Assembly (NCBI RefSeq): GCF_030547075.1
Contig: NZ_JAUOQH010000001.1
Location: 186,001-250,000 of the forward strand
DNA from: Alteromonas sp. 1_MG-2023
GTDB lineage: Bacteria; Pseudomonadota; Gammaproteobacteria; Enterobacterales; Alteromonadaceae
Reading direction: 5' to 3'
DNA: 64,000 nt
Each line of letters begins with the position of its first letter. The first letter of the stretch is position 1. Below, piece by piece: positions 16,946-27,320 of the stretch. The notes under the pieces are model-generated. The model saw nothing but the letters and a program-made list of their open reading frames with translations. It was not told where the DNA came from and made no database searches. The translations under genes and the position numbers were made by a program.

Positions 16946-17842
16946 TTATTTCGACGCTTGATAGATTCCTTCGATAGCTTCATCTAGTGTAGCTTCGAAC
17001 TCTTCATCAGACTGTTTATCAGAAACACCTTCCGTTAGCGCTCTTGAGAAACTTGCGATAATACCTTGGTTTTCTGAAAGCTTCGCATTGGCCTCTTCAC
17101 GGTTGTAACCGCCAGACAACGCAACCACTTTAAGTACACGAGGATGATCGACAAGCTCTTTATAGAAGTTAGCTTCATTAGGCAGTGTTAGCTTTAACAT
17201 CACTTCTTGGCCTTCGCTCAACAAATTAAGCTGAGTTAGAATTTCAAGTTTAAGCAGTGCTTCTGCTTCCGCTTTTTGAGGGCTATGAATATCCACTTCA
17301 GGTTCAATGATAGGCACTAAACCTGCTGCGATAATTTGCTTACCTACTTCAAACTGTTGCTCTACCACATCTTTGATACCTTGATGATTTGCCAGTTTTA
17401 CCACTGAACGCATCTTAGTACCAAAAACATCTTGGGCAACGGCTTTAGCCAGTAACGCATCTAGACCAACAATCGGCTTCATCACCTGTACACCGTTGCT
17501 CTCTTCAACAAGCCCTTTATCCACTTTCAAGAAAGGAATAACGCGCTTCTTTTGCCACAGATAGTGCGCAGTAGACATGCCTTCAATTTCACGGTCTAGG
17601 GTATTTTCAAATAAAATAGCGCCTAAAACCCGCTCGCCACTGAAAGGGGTGCTGGTGATAATACGTGTACGCATTTGGTGAACAAGGTTAAACATTTCTT
17701 CGTCAGAGCTGTATTCTGACTCTTCAATGCCATATAAACGTAGCGCTTTTGGTGTACTACCGCCGCTTTGATCCAAAGCTGCAATAAAACCAACTTGCGT
17801 TTTAAGTTTATCTAGCATGGCCTGCTGTGCTTGTGATGCCAT
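16946..17842 (-). CDS. Fructose-bisphosphate aldolase, class I
   Basis: Cleaves or forms fructose 1,6-bisphosphate in glycolysis and gluconeogenesis through a lysine Schiff base, without metal. The 298-residue protein opens with the class I signature [23 protein letters not shown]. It contains the active-site segment PFLKVDKGL (about 99-107), [11 protein letters not shown] (about 168-178) and [12 protein letters not shown]. Many gammaproteobacteria have a class II enzyme after pgk, so a class I enzyme at this site is worth noting. Last gene of the leftward carbon cluster, 121 bp after pgk, followed by a terminator. Confidence 0.93.
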   Translation of the reverse strand: MASQAQQAMLDKLKTQVGFIAALDQSGGSTPKALRLYGIEESEYSSDEEMFNLVHQMRTRIITSTPFSGERVLGAILFENTLDREIEGMSTAHYLWQKKRVIPFLKVDKGLVEESNGVQVMKPIVGLDALLAKAVAQDVFGTKMRSVVKLANHQGIKDVVEQQFEVGKQIIAAGLVPIIEPEVDIHSPQKAEAEALLKLEILTQLNLLSEGQEVMLKLTLPNEANFYKELVDHPRVLKVVALSGGYNREEANAKLSENQGIIASFSRALTEGVSDKQSDEEFEATLDEAIEGIYQASK

Positions 17843-17963
17843 TGCAACACTCCTTTTTTATAATACTGCTCTAAGAACAGGTGTAGGGTTTATCGTTATA
17901 TGCCGACGTACATCAATGTATCGCCGGCGAAAATCGGAATCGATTTTTAGTAGTCTGCTAATT

Positions 17964-19139
17964 TTATTTGTTTTTTTCTTCTAGCATGGCTACTGCAGGT
18001 AATGTTTTGCCTTCTAAAAACTCTAGAAACGCACCACCACCTGTAGAGATATAAGATATCTTATCAGCGATTTCATATTTATCTACTGCTGCCAGTGTAT
18101 CACCACCACCAGCAATTGAGAACGCATCGCTATCAGCAATTGCTTCAGCTAATGCCTTTGTACCTGCACTGAACTGTTCAAATTCAAATACACCTACTGG
18201 GCCATTCCACACAATAGTACCCGCATTTTTAATAATGCTTTCAAGGGCTTTTGATGAATCAGGGCCGATATCAAAAATCATATCATCGTCAGCGACATCA
18301 CTAACGGCTTTAAGGGTCGCTTCTGTATTTTCATCAAAGGCTTTACCCACTACTACATCGGTAGGCACTGGAATATTCCCGCCATTTGCCACTGCATCGC
18401 TCATTAACTGCTTCGCTTGCTCAGTTAAGTCCATTTCTACCAAAGACTTACCTACGTTATGACCTTGCGCGGCAATAAACGTATTAGCGATACCGCCGCC
18501 AACTATAAGTTGATCAACTTTTTCAGCTAAGGTTTTAAGCACGGTAAGTTTAGTTGACACTTTAGAACCGCCTACAATCGCAACCATAGGGCGTTTAGGG
18601 TTGTCTAATGCTTTGCCTAGTGCCTCTAGTTCTGCTGCAAGAAGTGGGCCTGCACACGCTTTAGTGGCAAATTTTGCCACACCGTGGGTAGACGCTTGTG
18701 CGCGGTGCGCGGTACCAAATGCGTCCATTACGAAGATATCGCAAAGGGCTGCATATTGCTTTGATAGGGTTTCTTCGTCGCTTTTCTCGCCTTCATTAAA
18801 GCGTACGTTTTCTAGAATAACCAAAGAACCTGGTGCTACATCAACGCCGTCTAAATAGTCTTTTTCTAGGGTTACTGGTACGTCTAGCGCGTCGTTCAAA
18901 TAATTCACAACTGGTTGAAGTGAGAATTCTTCCGCGGGCTCGCCTTCTGTAGGGCGGCCTAAATGAGACATTACCATTACCGCAGCGCCAGCATCTAGCG
19001 CGGCTTTAATGGTAGGGATGGAAGCTCTAATACGCGCATCAGAAGTCACTACGCCATCTTTTACTGGCACATTTAAATCTTGTCTAATTAATACGCGCTG
19101 ACCTTGTAAGGCCAAATCACTCATACTTGGAATTGCCAT
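17964..19139 (-). CDS. pgk: Phosphoglycerate kinase
   Basis: Cytosolic glycolytic enzyme converting 1,3-bisphosphoglycerate plus ADP to 3-phosphoglycerate plus ATP. The 391 residues match bacterial PGK length. Recognisable segments are [15 protein letters not shown] (substrate loop), [26 protein letters not shown] (nucleotide-binding hinge), [11 protein letters not shown] and [14 protein letters not shown]. Downstream of epd by 77 bp and upstream of the aldolase, so three consecutive triose-phosphate steps are clustered. Confidence 0.98.
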   Translation of the reverse strand: MAIPSMSDLALQGQRVLIRQDLNVPVKDGVVTSDARIRASIPTIKAALDAGAAVMVMSHLGRPTEGEPAEEFSLQPVVNYLNDALDVPVTLEKDYLDGVDVAPGSLVILENVRFNEGEKSDEETLSKQYAALCDIFVMDAFGTAHRAQASTHGVAKFATKACAGPLLAAELEALGKALDNPKRPMVAIVGGSKVSTKLTVLKTLAEKVDQLIVGGGIANTFIAAQGHNVGKSLVEMDLTEQAKQLMSDAVANGGNIPVPTDVVVGKAFDENTEATLKAVSDVADDDMIFDIGPDSSKALESIIKNAGTIVWNGPVGVFEFEQFSAGTKALAEAIADSDAFSIAGGGDTLAAVDKYEIADKISYISTGGGAFLEFLEGKTLPAVAMLEEKNK

Positions 19140-19216
19140 TGTCTTTCCCTTGTTAATCGAATAACTGTGAAAGCTGCCAAGGCTGGCGCTACCAACCTCG
19201 GCAGCAAAATTCTTAA

Positions 19217-20227
19217 TTAGCTTGCGTCATACATTGCTTGCGCGGTGTCGAGCATTCTGTTTGCAAAACCCCATTCGTTGTCACACCACACTAGTGTTTT
19301 CACCAGTTGCTTATGACTAACGCGGGTTTGCGTACCATCCACAATACAAGAATGGGGATCGTGATTGAAATCAACAGAAACAAGCGGCTCTTCAGTGTAA
19401 TCTAAAATACCCTGCAATCGCCCTGCTTTCACTCGCTTCAATGCCTGATTAACGTCAGCTATCGTTACTTGCGTACTTAAGGTTACACTTAAATCCATTG
19501 CAGTAACATTAATGGTTGGCACCCGCACCGCAATAGCTTCAAATTTACCTGCAAATTTTGGCAAAATACGTTCTATTCCTGCTGCTAACCGAGTGTCTAC
19601 TGGAATAATAGACTGGCTGGCTGCGCGAGTACGGCGTAAATCTGGGTGGTAAGCATCAATCACTTGCTGGTCGTGCATAGATGCGTGAATAGTGGTAATA
19701 GTACCGCTTTCAACCCCAAAGGCTGCGTCTAGCGCTTGAATAACCGGCACAATGCAGTTGGTTGTGCACGACCCATTAGACACCAACTTATGCTCCGCTT
19801 TTAGCGTGTCATCGTTGGTACCAAAAATTACGGTATTGTCTAAATCGGGGGAACCCGGAGAAGAGAAGAGCACTTTATCTGCCCCCGCATTGATATGCGA
19901 TTGACCTGACGCCCTATCATCAAACTTACCTGTGCATTCAAGCACAATATCTACCCCAATTTCGCGCCAAGGCAGTAAGTTGATATCAGGCTGTGCTAAC
20001 AAGCGAATGGCATCGCCTGCCACGTTAAGTGTTTCGTTTTCTAATGTCACATCAAAACCGAACCGCCCGTGGGCGGTATCGTATTTCAATAAGTGAGCTA
20101 TACCTTCTGGCTTAGCGACATCATTAATCGCAACCACTCTAAAGTGGCTATTGCGCCCGCTTTCATAAAGCGCGCGCAATACGTTACGACCAATACGACC
20201 AAACCCGTTTATGGCAATGTTTACCAT
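19217..20227 (-). CDS. epd: D-erythrose-4-phosphate dehydrogenase
   Basis: NAD-dependent oxidation of erythrose 4-phosphate to 4-phosphoerythronate, the first step of the DXP-dependent pyridoxal phosphate pathway. The 336 residues belong to the GAPDH superfamily: Rossmann start [19 protein letters not shown], active-site SNGSCTTNC with Cys154, and [14 protein letters not shown] near the C-terminus. Features specific to Epd rather than GapA include [12 protein letters not shown] and the long match through [20 protein letters not shown]. The order tkt-epd-pgk supports this assignment. Starts 17 bp after tkt ends. Confidence 0.95.
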   Translation of the reverse strand: MVNIAINGFGRIGRNVLRALYESGRNSHFRVVAINDVAKPEGIAHLLKYDTAHGRFGFDVTLENETLNVAGDAIRLLAQPDINLLPWREIGVDIVLECTGKFDDRASGQSHINAGADKVLFSSPGSPDLDNTVIFGTNDDTLKAEHKLVSNGSCTTNCIVPVIQALDAAFGVESGTITTIHASMHDQQVIDAYHPDLRRTRAASQSIIPVDTRLAAGIERILPKFAGKFEAIAVRVPTINVTAMDLSVTLSTQVTIADVNQALKRVKAGRLQGILDYTEEPLVSVDFNHDPHSCIVDGTQTRVSHKQLVKTLVWCDNEWGFANRMLDTAQAMYDAS

Positions 20228-20244
20228 AGACTGCGGTGACCTCG

Positions 20245-22239
20245 TTAGCTAAGAGACAATGCTGCCTCTACCACTGCATCAGTAGTAATATTAAAATGTT
20301 TGAACAAGTCACCCGCTGGTGCTGATTCACCGAACGTATCCATACCAATGATGGCGCCGTTGAAACCTACATATTTGTACCAGCTTTCTTTCGATAGTGC
20401 TTCAACTGCAACACGCTTAGTGACGCTAGAAGGCAATACGCTTTCACGGTAATCCGCTGATTGACGGTCGAAAACGTCGGTAGAAGGCATAGAAACCACG
20501 CGAACTGCTTTACCATCTGCACTTAGCTTATCTGCTGCTTCAACAGCAAGTTGAACTTCAGAACCAGTGGCGATGAAGATGTATTCAGGCGTGCCTGCAC
20601 AGTCTTTAAGCACATAACCACCTTTAGTAACATCGACTAATTGCTGTTCATCACGAGGTTGCTGCGGCAAACCTTGGCGAGTGAAAATCAATGTTGAAGG
20701 ACCATCGTTACGCTCAATCGCGAACTTCCATGCAATAGCAGATTCAACTTGGTCACATGGACGCCAGTTGTCTAGGTTTGGTGTAGCACGTAGTGCCACT
20801 ACTTGTTCTACAGGCTGGTGCGTTGGACCATCTTCACCCAAACCGATTGAATCGTGAGTGTAAACGAAAATAGCAGGTTGCTTCATTAACGCCGCCATAC
20901 GTACAGCATTACGGGCGTATTCCATAAACATTAGGAAAGTTGCGCCGTAGGCTTTAAAACCACCATGAAGGGTAATACCGTTCATCATGGCTGACATACC
21001 GAACTCACGTACACCGTAGTAAATGTAGTTACCCGAAGCATCAGTAGCTTCAACGCCTTTACTGCCATCCCAAATGGTTAGGTTTGAACCGGCTAAGTCG
21101 GCAGAACCGCCTAGAAGTTCTGGTAGTAATGGACCAAATGCATTTAATGCATTTTGTGATGCTTTACGTGACGCAATGTTCTGCGGGTTAGCTTGCAAAT
21201 CAGCAATGATTTTGTCGGCTTTATCGCTGAAGTCTGCTGGCAAGTCGCCATTTACACGACGCTTAAATTCAGCCGCTAATTCAGGGTAAGCACTTTCGTA
21301 TGCTGCGAAGGCATCGTTCCACGCACTTTCAGCATCGCCGCCTTTGCCTTTTGCATCCCAGCCAGCATAAATGTCGTCAGGAATTTCAAATGCACCGTGT
21401 TTCCACCCAAGTTTTTCGCGAGTAGCAATAATTTCGTCATCACCTAATGGTGCACCGTGACAAGACTCAGTGCCTTCTTTGTTTGGCGAACCAAAACCTA
21501 TCACAGTTTTACAGCAAATTAGCGTAGGCTGAGCGCTGTTCGATTTAGCTTGCTCAATGGCTGCTTTAATTTGTTCTGAATCATGACCGTCAACGCCTTC
21601 AATCACTTCCCAGCCGTAGCTTTTAAAGCGTGCTGGCGTGTCGTCGGTGAACCAACCTTCAACTTCACCGTCAATTGAAATGCCGTTGTCATCCCAAAAA
21701 CCAATAAGTTTACCAAGGCCTAATGTGCCCGCTAGTGAACAAGTTTCATGAGAAATACCTTCCATAAGACAACCATCGCCCATGAAGGTGTATGTGTAGT
21801 GGTCGACAATATCGTGACCGTCACGGTTGAACTGCGCCGCTAATACTTTTTCAGCTAGTGCCATACCCACAGCGTTACTTACGCCTTGGCCTAATGGGCC
21901 AGTGGTAGTTTCAACACCCGGCGCATATCCATATTCTGGATGGCCTGGCGTTTTAGAATGTAGCTGACGGAAGTTCTTAAGCTCTTCAATAGGCAGTTCA
22001 TAGCCTGAAAGATGCAGCAAAGAGTACAACAGCATAGAGCCGTGACCGTTTGAAAGCACGAAGCGGTCTCTGTTTGCCCAAGACGGGTTTGCAGGGTTGT
22101 GTGATAGAAAATCACCCCACAGTACCTCGGCAATATCAGCCATCCCCATAGGGGCGCCTGGGTGACCAGATTTGGCCTGTTGAACAGCGTCCATGCTTAA
22201 AGCACGGATGGCATTGGCAAGTTCACGACGAGAGGGCAT
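20245..22239 (-). CDS. tkt: Transketolase
   Basis: Thiamine-diphosphate enzyme moving two-carbon units between pentose-phosphate sugars; it supplies the erythrose 4-phosphate used by the downstream epd product. The 664 residues are full length. Seen are [32 protein letters not shown] at the N-terminus (conserved His in SGHPG), the ThDP motif beginning GDGCLMEG (about 154), [18 protein letters not shown], and a C-terminal domain with [16 protein letters not shown] strong ribosome binding site (AGGAG) precedes the ATG. Divergent from metK across 389 bp. Confidence 0.98.
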   Translation of the reverse strand: MPSRRELANAIRALSMDAVQQAKSGHPGAPMGMADIAEVLWGDFLSHNPANPSWANRDRFVLSNGHGSMLLYSLLHLSGYELPIEELKNFRQLHSKTPGHPEYGYAPGVETTTGPLGQGVSNAVGMALAEKVLAAQFNRDGHDIVDHYTYTFMGDGCLMEGISHETCSLAGTLGLGKLIGFWDDNGISIDGEVEGWFTDDTPARFKSYGWEVIEGVDGHDSEQIKAAIEQAKSNSAQPTLICCKTVIGFGSPNKEGTESCHGAPLGDDEIIATREKLGWKHGAFEIPDDIYAGWDAKGKGGDAESAWNDAFAAYESAYPELAAEFKRRVNGDLPADFSDKADKIIADLQANPQNIASRKASQNALNAFGPLLPELLGGSADLAGSNLTIWDGSKGVEATDASGNYIYYGVREFGMSAMMNGITLHGGFKAYGATFLMFMEYARNAVRMAALMKQPAIFVYTHDSIGLGEDGPTHQPVEQVVALRATPNLDNWRPCDQVESAIAWKFAIERNDGPSTLIFTRQGLPQQPRDEQQLVDVTKGGYVLKDCAGTPEYIFIATGSEVQLAVEAADKLSADGKAVRVVSMPSTDVFDRQSADYRESVLPSSVTKRVAVEALSKESWYKYVGFNGAIIGMDTFGESAPAGDLFKHFNITTDAVVEAALSLS

Positions 22240-22628
22240 GTTGTCTCCTGATTTATTTTGTAGCTGAATTTCGCTAAGGGAACACTGTGGGCAAAATCCC
22301 TTTGTTCAACCTTAAAGCGCTGCATTGCTGTATAATCTTAATGTGGGCGTTATTCTTACCCATGCCACCATTCAGTTCAATGGCTTTTCATTGCCATTAC
22401 CGAAAGTAGGCTAAAATAATGAATATTCACATCATTCCTTTGCTAACCAATATCGTTTCTTTGTGTAAGCGTGGCTAAACTTACTCAATTGTCTGCAAAA
22501 GTGATCCGCCACTGTCAACAAATCGTAACGAAAGGACTTTTAGACGTCTAGAAGTAAAGACTGGTATTTATACCTTGTTTTAGTACAATACTCACCTATT
22601 TTGAACAATAAACGCTTATGGAGCATGT
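22240..22628. other. tkt-metK divergent intergenic region
   Basis: 389 bp without a gene. It must hold the promoters for tkt (minus) and metK (plus). The only site I can name with confidence is the MetJ operator at 22534-22565. A TATAAT sequence lies at 22331-22336 on the plus strand but lacks a well-spaced -35 element, and TACAAT at 22584-22589 could be a metK -10 element. No small ORF or structural RNA was recognised. Confidence 0.6.
22534..22565 (+). promoter_or_regulatory. MetJ operator (tandem Met boxes) upstream of metK
   Basis: The sequence contains a perfect Met box AGACGTCT at 22542-22549. The next two 8-bp units in register, AGAAGTAA (22550-22557) and AGACTGGT (22558-22565), each keep 5 of 8 consensus bases, and a poor unit precedes. 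MetJ with S-adenosylmethionine binds two or more adjacent 8-bp boxes cooperatively. Position 64-95 bp before the metK start fits end-product repression of metK by SAM. Confidence 0.8.
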
Positions 22629-23774
22629 ATGGCCACGCATTTATTCACCTCCGAGTCGGTGTCTGAAGGACACCCGGACAAAATCGCCGATCAAATTTCA
22701 GATGCGGTTCTAGATGCTATTCTAGCGCAAGATCCTCGTGCCCGCGTGGCCTGTGAGACCTATGTTAAAACCGGAATGGTATTAGTAGGTGGTGAAGTCA
22801 CTACCTCAGCGTGGGTTGATATTGAAGAAATCACACGTAAAACGGTAAGAGACATAGGCTACGTGCACTCTGATATGGGTTTCGATGCGGACTCTTGTGC
22901 AGTATTAAACGCTATTGGTAAACAGTCGCCAGATATCAACCAAGGTGTTGACCGCGAAAGTTTAGAAGAACAAGGTGCCGGCGACCAAGGCCTTATGTTC
23001 GGGTACGCCAGTGACGAAACCGATGTGCTAATGCCTGCGCCAATTACTTATTCTCACCGCTTGGTTCAAAAACAAGCTGAAGTAAGAAAATCTGGCAAGC
23101 TAGACTTTTTACGCCCAGATGCGAAAAGCCAAATTACCTTTAAATACGAAAACGACAAGCCTGTAGGCATTGATGCGGTAGTACTTTCTACGCAGCATTG
23201 TGATTCTGTTTCTACTGCACAAGTACGTGAAGCGGTAATGGAAGAAATTATTAAACCAGTGCTTCCTAGCGAATGGATTGATAGCAACACCCGTTTCCAC
23301 ATCAACCCTACTGGTCGCTTTGTTATTGGCGGACCTGTTGGTGACTGTGGTTTAACCGGTCGTAAAATCATTGTAGATACCTACGGTGGTATGGCCCGTC
23401 ACGGTGGTGGTGCTTTCTCTGGTAAAGATCCTTCAAAAGTAGACAGAAGCGCAGCATACGCTGGCCGTTATGTTGCTAAAAACATTGTTGCTGCTGGGCT
23501 AGCTAAGCGTTGTGAAATTCAGGTTTCTTACGCCATTGGTGTAGCGGAGCCAACATCTATTAGTATTGATACTTTCGGTACTGGCGTGGTTGATGAGAAA
23601 ACCTTAGTGGCGTTGGTACGTGAACATTTCGATTTACGCCCTTATGGGCTAATCAAAATGCTTGATTTAGAACGAGCTATTTACTTGCCTACTGCTGCTT
23701 ATGGTCACTTTGGCCGTGAAGCATTCCCGTGGGAAGCGACTGATAAAGCTGAAGCATTACGTTCATCAGTATAG
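22629..23774 (+). CDS. metK: S-adenosylmethionine synthetase
   Basis: Makes S-adenosylmethionine from methionine and ATP in the cytosol. At 381 residues it is full length. Signatures: [17 protein letters not shown] at the N-terminus (ATP site), [12 protein letters not shown] (about 117-128), and [16 protein letters not shown] (about 259-274, P-loop-like). Likely repressed by MetJ through the operator at 22534-22565. Followed by a terminator at 23845. Upstream transketolase is divergent, an arrangement common in gammaproteobacteria. Confidence 0.98.
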   Translation: MATHLFTSESVSEGHPDKIADQISDAVLDAILAQDPRARVACETYVKTGMVLVGGEVTTSAWVDIEEITRKTVRDIGYVHSDMGFDADSCAVLNAIGKQSPDINQGVDRESLEEQGAGDQGLMFGYASDETDVLMPAPITYSHRLVQKQAEVRKSGKLDFLRPDAKSQITFKYENDKPVGIDAVVLSTQHCDSVSTAQVREAVMEEIIKPVLPSEWIDSNTRFHINPTGRFVIGGPVGDCGLTGRKIIVDTYGGMARHGGGAFSGKDPSKVDRSAAYAGRYVAKNIVAAGLAKRCEIQVSYAIGVAEPTSISIDTFGTGVVDEKTLVALVREHFDLRPYGLIKMLDLERAIYLPTAAYGHFGREAFPWEATDKAEALRSSV

Positions 23775-23844
23775 TTTGCTCAGCGGTATAATTTGCTTTA
23801 GGGCTGTTTACCCGCTCAGGGCTGTTTATCTCGCTCAAGGCTGT

Positions 23845-23879
23845 AAAGGGTCGCTTCAAAGTGAAGCGGCCCTTTTTGT
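23845..23879 (+). terminator. metK terminator
   Basis: Hairpin with arms AAAGGG(T)CGCTTC and GAAGCG(G)CCCTTT around AAAGT, followed by a T run. Just upstream, a loose motif GCTCAGGGCTGTTTA recurs about three times (23790-23845), which looks like degenerate short repeats rather than a coding sequence. Confidence 0.8.
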
Positions 23880-23896
23880 TTTTGGCAAATAACGCG

Positions 23897-24425
23897 TTAT
23901 ATCAAGCCGGCAGCAAAGGAATGATTGCTGAAACTTCCCCCCGCCCTCACCATGTCAGGCAAACCAAATCGCGCTAATGCGACATTTTGAAATTCTTTCG
24001 TATGGGTTACTTCGACTTCCGCAAAGTCTGGCGGTAAAAATTGCCGACTACTAATTTCACTATCAAATTCTACTTCTACCAGTTTTAATGGCGCTAAGTT
24101 GCCAGTGAAGATATCTACCACTAATTGAGCCCCCAAAAAAGTCAATTCGGTATCGCTGCTTTTCCACACGCATGTTTTGGGTTAAAGGCCATAAGTCGAT
24201 AAATTGTTCAGCGTTCAGGGTTATTCGAGTGTCTTTTCGTTTCAGACCAACACCCTGCTTCACCGCCATGGTGTACACACCGCCCTCGTCTCTTATACAT
24301 ATATGCTTATCGGGCTCAGTAGCCAAGTAGCCTTGCCTTATCGCCACGGGTTGACGAGTATCTAGCAAGCCTTCGGGCATATAATTCACTAAAAACTTCC
24401 GTTCAAATTCCCATTCCGTTTGCAT
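23897..24425 (-). pseudogene. CYTH-domain (triphosphate tunnel) protein, frameshifted
   Basis: Two reading frames together make one CYTH protein of about 175 residues. The first (24425 to 24063) begins MQTEWEFERKFLV, with the ExExK signature (EFERK), and continues through RQGYLATEPDKHICIRDEGG to EKQRYRIDFFG. The family sequence then resumes in the next frame (GAQLVVDIFTGNLAPLKLVEVEF) to 23897. The break is in a TTTTTTGGGGG run (24130-24140 on the plus strand). Removing one G restores a single open frame. CYTH enzymes hydrolyse triphosphates or make cAMP; small single-domain bacterial members are often tripolyphosphatases. It is either a genuine null allele, a phase-variable tract or a sequencing error. 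Confidence 0.85.
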
Positions 24426-24852
24426 TACTTACCTCCGGTCATGTTCCCTATTTGAAAGTACTGCCTTGCGTACCCAGTTGAAGTTTTTACTTAGTACTCT
24501 CTATGAACTACGGCTCTTCATTACCTACTGCCCTTTAAAAGTTAGTCCACAATAGAAATATGTAACAAGTTTATTTTTAACCTTTTGAATAAAAGACTAC
24601 ACTTAGTATTCAGCTCTTATTTTTTGTGTCGGTTTTGTTTCATATTTTCACGCTGAAAGTATGTTTACGCTGCTAGCAAGTCAGGCTCTTTTTAAGAAAT
24701 TGTCGCATCAAGCGGCCACCTGAGCTCGCCATGTAAGTCTGTCACTTAAAGCTCTAACGCAGGGCTCTAACATAAAAATCTCGCGCCAAATTAATAATAA
24801 TCGTTAGTTAAAGCACCAAAGTAAGCTATCTCACTCAACTAGGAATTTATTC
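24426..24852. other. Intergenic region, nothing recognised
   Basis: 427 bp between the divergent CYTH gene and the small exported protein. AT-rich, with no ORF, RNA or clear repeat that I can support. It presumably contains promoters for both flanking genes. Confidence 0.5.
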
Positions 24853-25338
24853 ATGAAAACTTACCCAACTAGCGTGGTTTGTTTGATATTGCTTGCCCCC
24901 TTGAGTGCTGCTAATTGGGAAGCTGCTGATTGGGAAGCTCTTGAAAGGGGTAGCTACTATGGCCCCATCGTTTTCAAAAGCGAAAAGATAGCGAAGTGGA
25001 AAATTAAGAGTCGCTTTAATGAATCCCGTATTGAATCTATTCCCGGCTATGAAAGCCATTTCAATGCCAGCAAAAATAGTCAGCTATCAATTCGTGCGCA
25101 CCGTGCGTTAACCTTACTGTTCGAACAGCAAATATATGCCTCGTTTAATACCAGTCATTCCCCATTGCAGTACTATCCAGAATGGCGGTACATACCAGAC
25201 AATTTAGGTACCTTTACCCGTTTTGGTTGGTTAGTGGGTGATGAAGAAGGTTTGAACATGGCATTGGAATTTGAACATAGAGAAGTAGGAGATAACGAAA
25301 ACAACGCGTTAACCCTAGGTGTTCAATACCTCTTTTAA
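24853..25338 (+). CDS. Small exported protein of unknown function, possible outer-membrane protein
   Basis: A 161-residue protein I do not recognise. It has a signal peptide (about 1-19, ending LSAA), then the internally repetitive NWEAADWEALERG. The rest alternates polar and aromatic residues, for example EQQIYASFNTSHSPLQYY and FTRFGWLVGDEEGLNMALEFEHRE. It ends LTLGVQYLF, with a terminal phenylalanine as used by outer-membrane beta-barrels for assembly. These traits suggest a short beta-strand-rich periplasmic or outer-membrane protein (inference). A ribosome binding site (AGGAA) is 8 bp before the ATG. Convergent with the exonuclease gene. Confidence 0.75.
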   Translation: MKTYPTSVVCLILLAPLSAANWEAADWEALERGSYYGPIVFKSEKIAKWKIKSRFNESRIESIPGYESHFNASKNSQLSIRAHRALTLLFEQQIYASFNTSHSPLQYYPEWRYIPDNLGTFTRFGWLVGDEEGLNMALEFEHREVGDNENNALTLGVQYLF

Positions 25339-25375
25339 CTATCACTCTTCGTGATTTAAAAATTCAGCATGTAGA

Positions 25376-25906
25376 TTATATTTTGTGTTTTGCGGCGTAC
25401 ACACGATTTCTTGTTTCAACGAATGTACTTTGAATAACAGTGGCGTCGTTACTTGCTCTATGACGTCGAGCATCAGTCTGCGATTCAATATTTTGCTTAA
25501 CATCGTGCCAAAGCGTCATCTGTGGTTCACTCAAAACATATTCCAATGCTCTGCATGAAAATGACATTTCCACCGAAGCTGCTGAAAATAACTTAATCAG
25601 CCAAGGGTGATCGACCACCCACCCATCGCTATACACATTAGTATTGCTTAGAAAGGCATTAAGCTCTTGGCACACCTTGACCGGGCTTACGCCATAGGTA
25701 TTTAACATAGCTCTGGTGATACCATGTAAAGATTCTGCTTCTGTATCCCAATGAACCCAAGAGTCAAAGGGACGAATCAGTTTGCACCACTTTGCACCAT
25801 CATAGCGCACAACACCTATTTCAATAGGGTAACTACGGGCACCGAACCCACTGGCTTCCACATCTATAATGGAAGGGGGATAATTTCTCTGCAAGCTAAC
25901 TCCCAT
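25376..25906 (-). CDS. DnaQ-like 3'-5' exonuclease family protein
   Basis: A 176-residue protein of the RNase H-like DEDDh exonuclease family. Motif I is IIDVEASGFG (Asp-x-Glu, about 13-22), motif II is in SDGWVVDHPWLIKLF (about 93-107), and motif III fits RRHRASNDATV (His-x(4)-Asp, about 147-157). Substrate (DNA or RNA) cannot be told. Unlike DNA polymerase epsilon subunits it has a short, single-domain layout. It stands alone, convergent with the small exported protein gene. The start is the first ATG after the upstream gap. Confidence 0.85.
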   Translation of the reverse strand: MGVSLQRNYPPSIIDVEASGFGARSYPIEIGVVRYDGAKWCKLIRPFDSWVHWDTEAESLHGITRAMLNTYGVSPVKVCQELNAFLSNTNVYSDGWVVDHPWLIKLFSAASVEMSFSCRALEYVLSEPQMTLWHDVKQNIESQTDARRHRASNDATVIQSTFVETRNRVYAAKHKI

Positions 25907-26129
25907 CTACGCTGGCGATAAAAACGCACTACCTTCTTTAAAGCTAATAAACATATTCAGAAAGCGTAAACGGAGTTGAAATTCATACTTCTTTTGCATA
26001 ATAAAAAAACAAACCGACACTTCACCTACCTAAGTAATAGTAGAATCGTGCCAGTTTGCATCATTACTTAATGGCAAATGCGGGCTTCTGCCTAAGCAAC
26101 AGCCCGCTTTTAGGGAGGTTTGGTAGGTA

Positions 26130-27278
26130 TTACTCAGCAACGGCCAAGTTAAGAATTTGCTCACTCACTTCAGGGGTAATAGCGCCGGTTTCACCAAGGG
26201 AAAGCATCTTATTTCCTTTTAAGTTTTCTAGCACGGCATTCACTGCACTTTGCTTGTCGCCCGCATGCTCAGTAAGTTGGGTAGCCACTTCAAGGCTTTG
26301 ATAGAACGCTTCAATAGCATCGATAGTGCGAAGGGCAATATCATCACTCTCTTCTAAACGAAACACGTTTTGGCCCATCTGCGTTAACTTCGCTGATTTG
26401 GTTTCAAGTTGAACACGTAACAGTGATGGCTGAACAATCGCCAATGAACGTGCATGATCAACCCCGTATAGCGCCGTAAGTTCATGTCCAATCATGTGAG
26501 TAGCCCAATCTTGCGCAACACCTGAACCGATAAGGCCGTTCAGTGCTTGGTTTGCTGACCACATCAGATTAGCGCGCCATGCGTCATCTTTGTTATCAAT
26601 TTTTCCACCAAGCTGAATAAGGGTTTTCAGCAAGGTTTCAGCGTAACCATCTTGAACCGGTGCATTTTGCGGGAAGGTTAAGTACTGCTCGCAAACATGA
26701 ACAAAGGCGTCTACTAGGCCATTAACCACTTGGCGATGAGGTAGACTTTTAATTACATCTGGGTCTAATACAGCAAATTGCGGATAGACTAACGGAGACA
26801 TAAACGCCAATTTTTGCTTAGTGGCTTTCTTGCTGATAACTGAACCGCCGTTGGATTCAGAGCCTGTTGCTGGCAACGTAAGAATAGCGCCAATAGGCAA
26901 TGCCTTATCAACTTTGTGCTCGCCAGTTAGAATGTCCCACCCGTCGCCATCGTATACTGCACTAGCGGCAACATATTTGGCACCATCAATCACGCTACCA
27001 CCGCCTACCGCAAGAATATAATCAACGCCGCTTTCTTTGATTAGGGCAACCGCTTTGTCGAGGGTTTCAATGGTAGGATTAGGCTCTACACCCCCGAAAG
27101 ATTCCCACTTATAGCCTTCTAATGCTTTTTCTACTTGGTCGTAAACGCCGTTCTTTTTAATCGAACCGCCGCCGAACAATACAAGAACGTGGCTATCTTT
27201 TGGTAGTAAGGTGTTAATTGAACCAATTTGTCCTTGACCAAATTGAATACGAGTTGGGTTGCTAAATGAAAATTTCAT
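26130..27278 (-). CDS. yqhD: Iron-containing alcohol/aldehyde dehydrogenase, YqhD-like
   Basis: NADPH-dependent reductase of short and reactive aldehydes (YqhD family), 382 residues. The Rossmann part shows VLVLFGGGSIKKNGVYDQVEKAL and the GGGSVIDGAKYVAASA nucleotide and metal-binding region (Asp). The C-terminal helical domain contains the metal-ligand histidines in LVDAFVHVCEQYL, HMIGHELTALYGVDHARSLAI. E. coli YqhD is 387 residues and is driven by its neighbour YqhC. Here an AraC regulator is divergent, only 42 bp away, which supports the same pairing. Confidence 0.92.
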   Translation of the reverse strand: MKFSFSNPTRIQFGQGQIGSINTLLPKDSHVLVLFGGGSIKKNGVYDQVEKALEGYKWESFGGVEPNPTIETLDKAVALIKESGVDYILAVGGGSVIDGAKYVAASAVYDGDGWDILTGEHKVDKALPIGAILTLPATGSESNGGSVISKKATKQKLAFMSPLVYPQFAVLDPDVIKSLPHRQVVNGLVDAFVHVCEQYLTFPQNAPVQDGYAETLLKTLIQLGGKIDNKDDAWRANLMWSANQALNGLIGSGVAQDWATHMIGHELTALYGVDHARSLAIVQPSLLRVQLETKSAKLTQMGQNVFRLEESDDIALRTIDAIEAFYQSLEVATQLTEHAGDKQSAVNAVLENLKGNKMLSLGETGAITPEVSEQILNLAVAE

Positions 27279-27320
27279 GGTCTTTCCTCTGTCATTTCTT
27301 GCCTGTGTTAATGCATAATA

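Noticed and set aside
22331-22336. TATAAT sequence in the tkt-metK gap as a metK promoter
   Set aside because: No -35 element at suitable spacing, and it is nearly 300 bp from metK, far upstream of the MetJ operator.
23790-23845. Short GCTCAGGGCTGTTTA repeats after metK as a CRISPR-like array
   Set aside because: Units are degenerate, adjacent without spacers, and only about three in number.
26056-26301. Plus-strand frame over the end of yqhD
   Set aside because: Entirely antisense to a convincing dehydrogenase, with no recognisable protein features.
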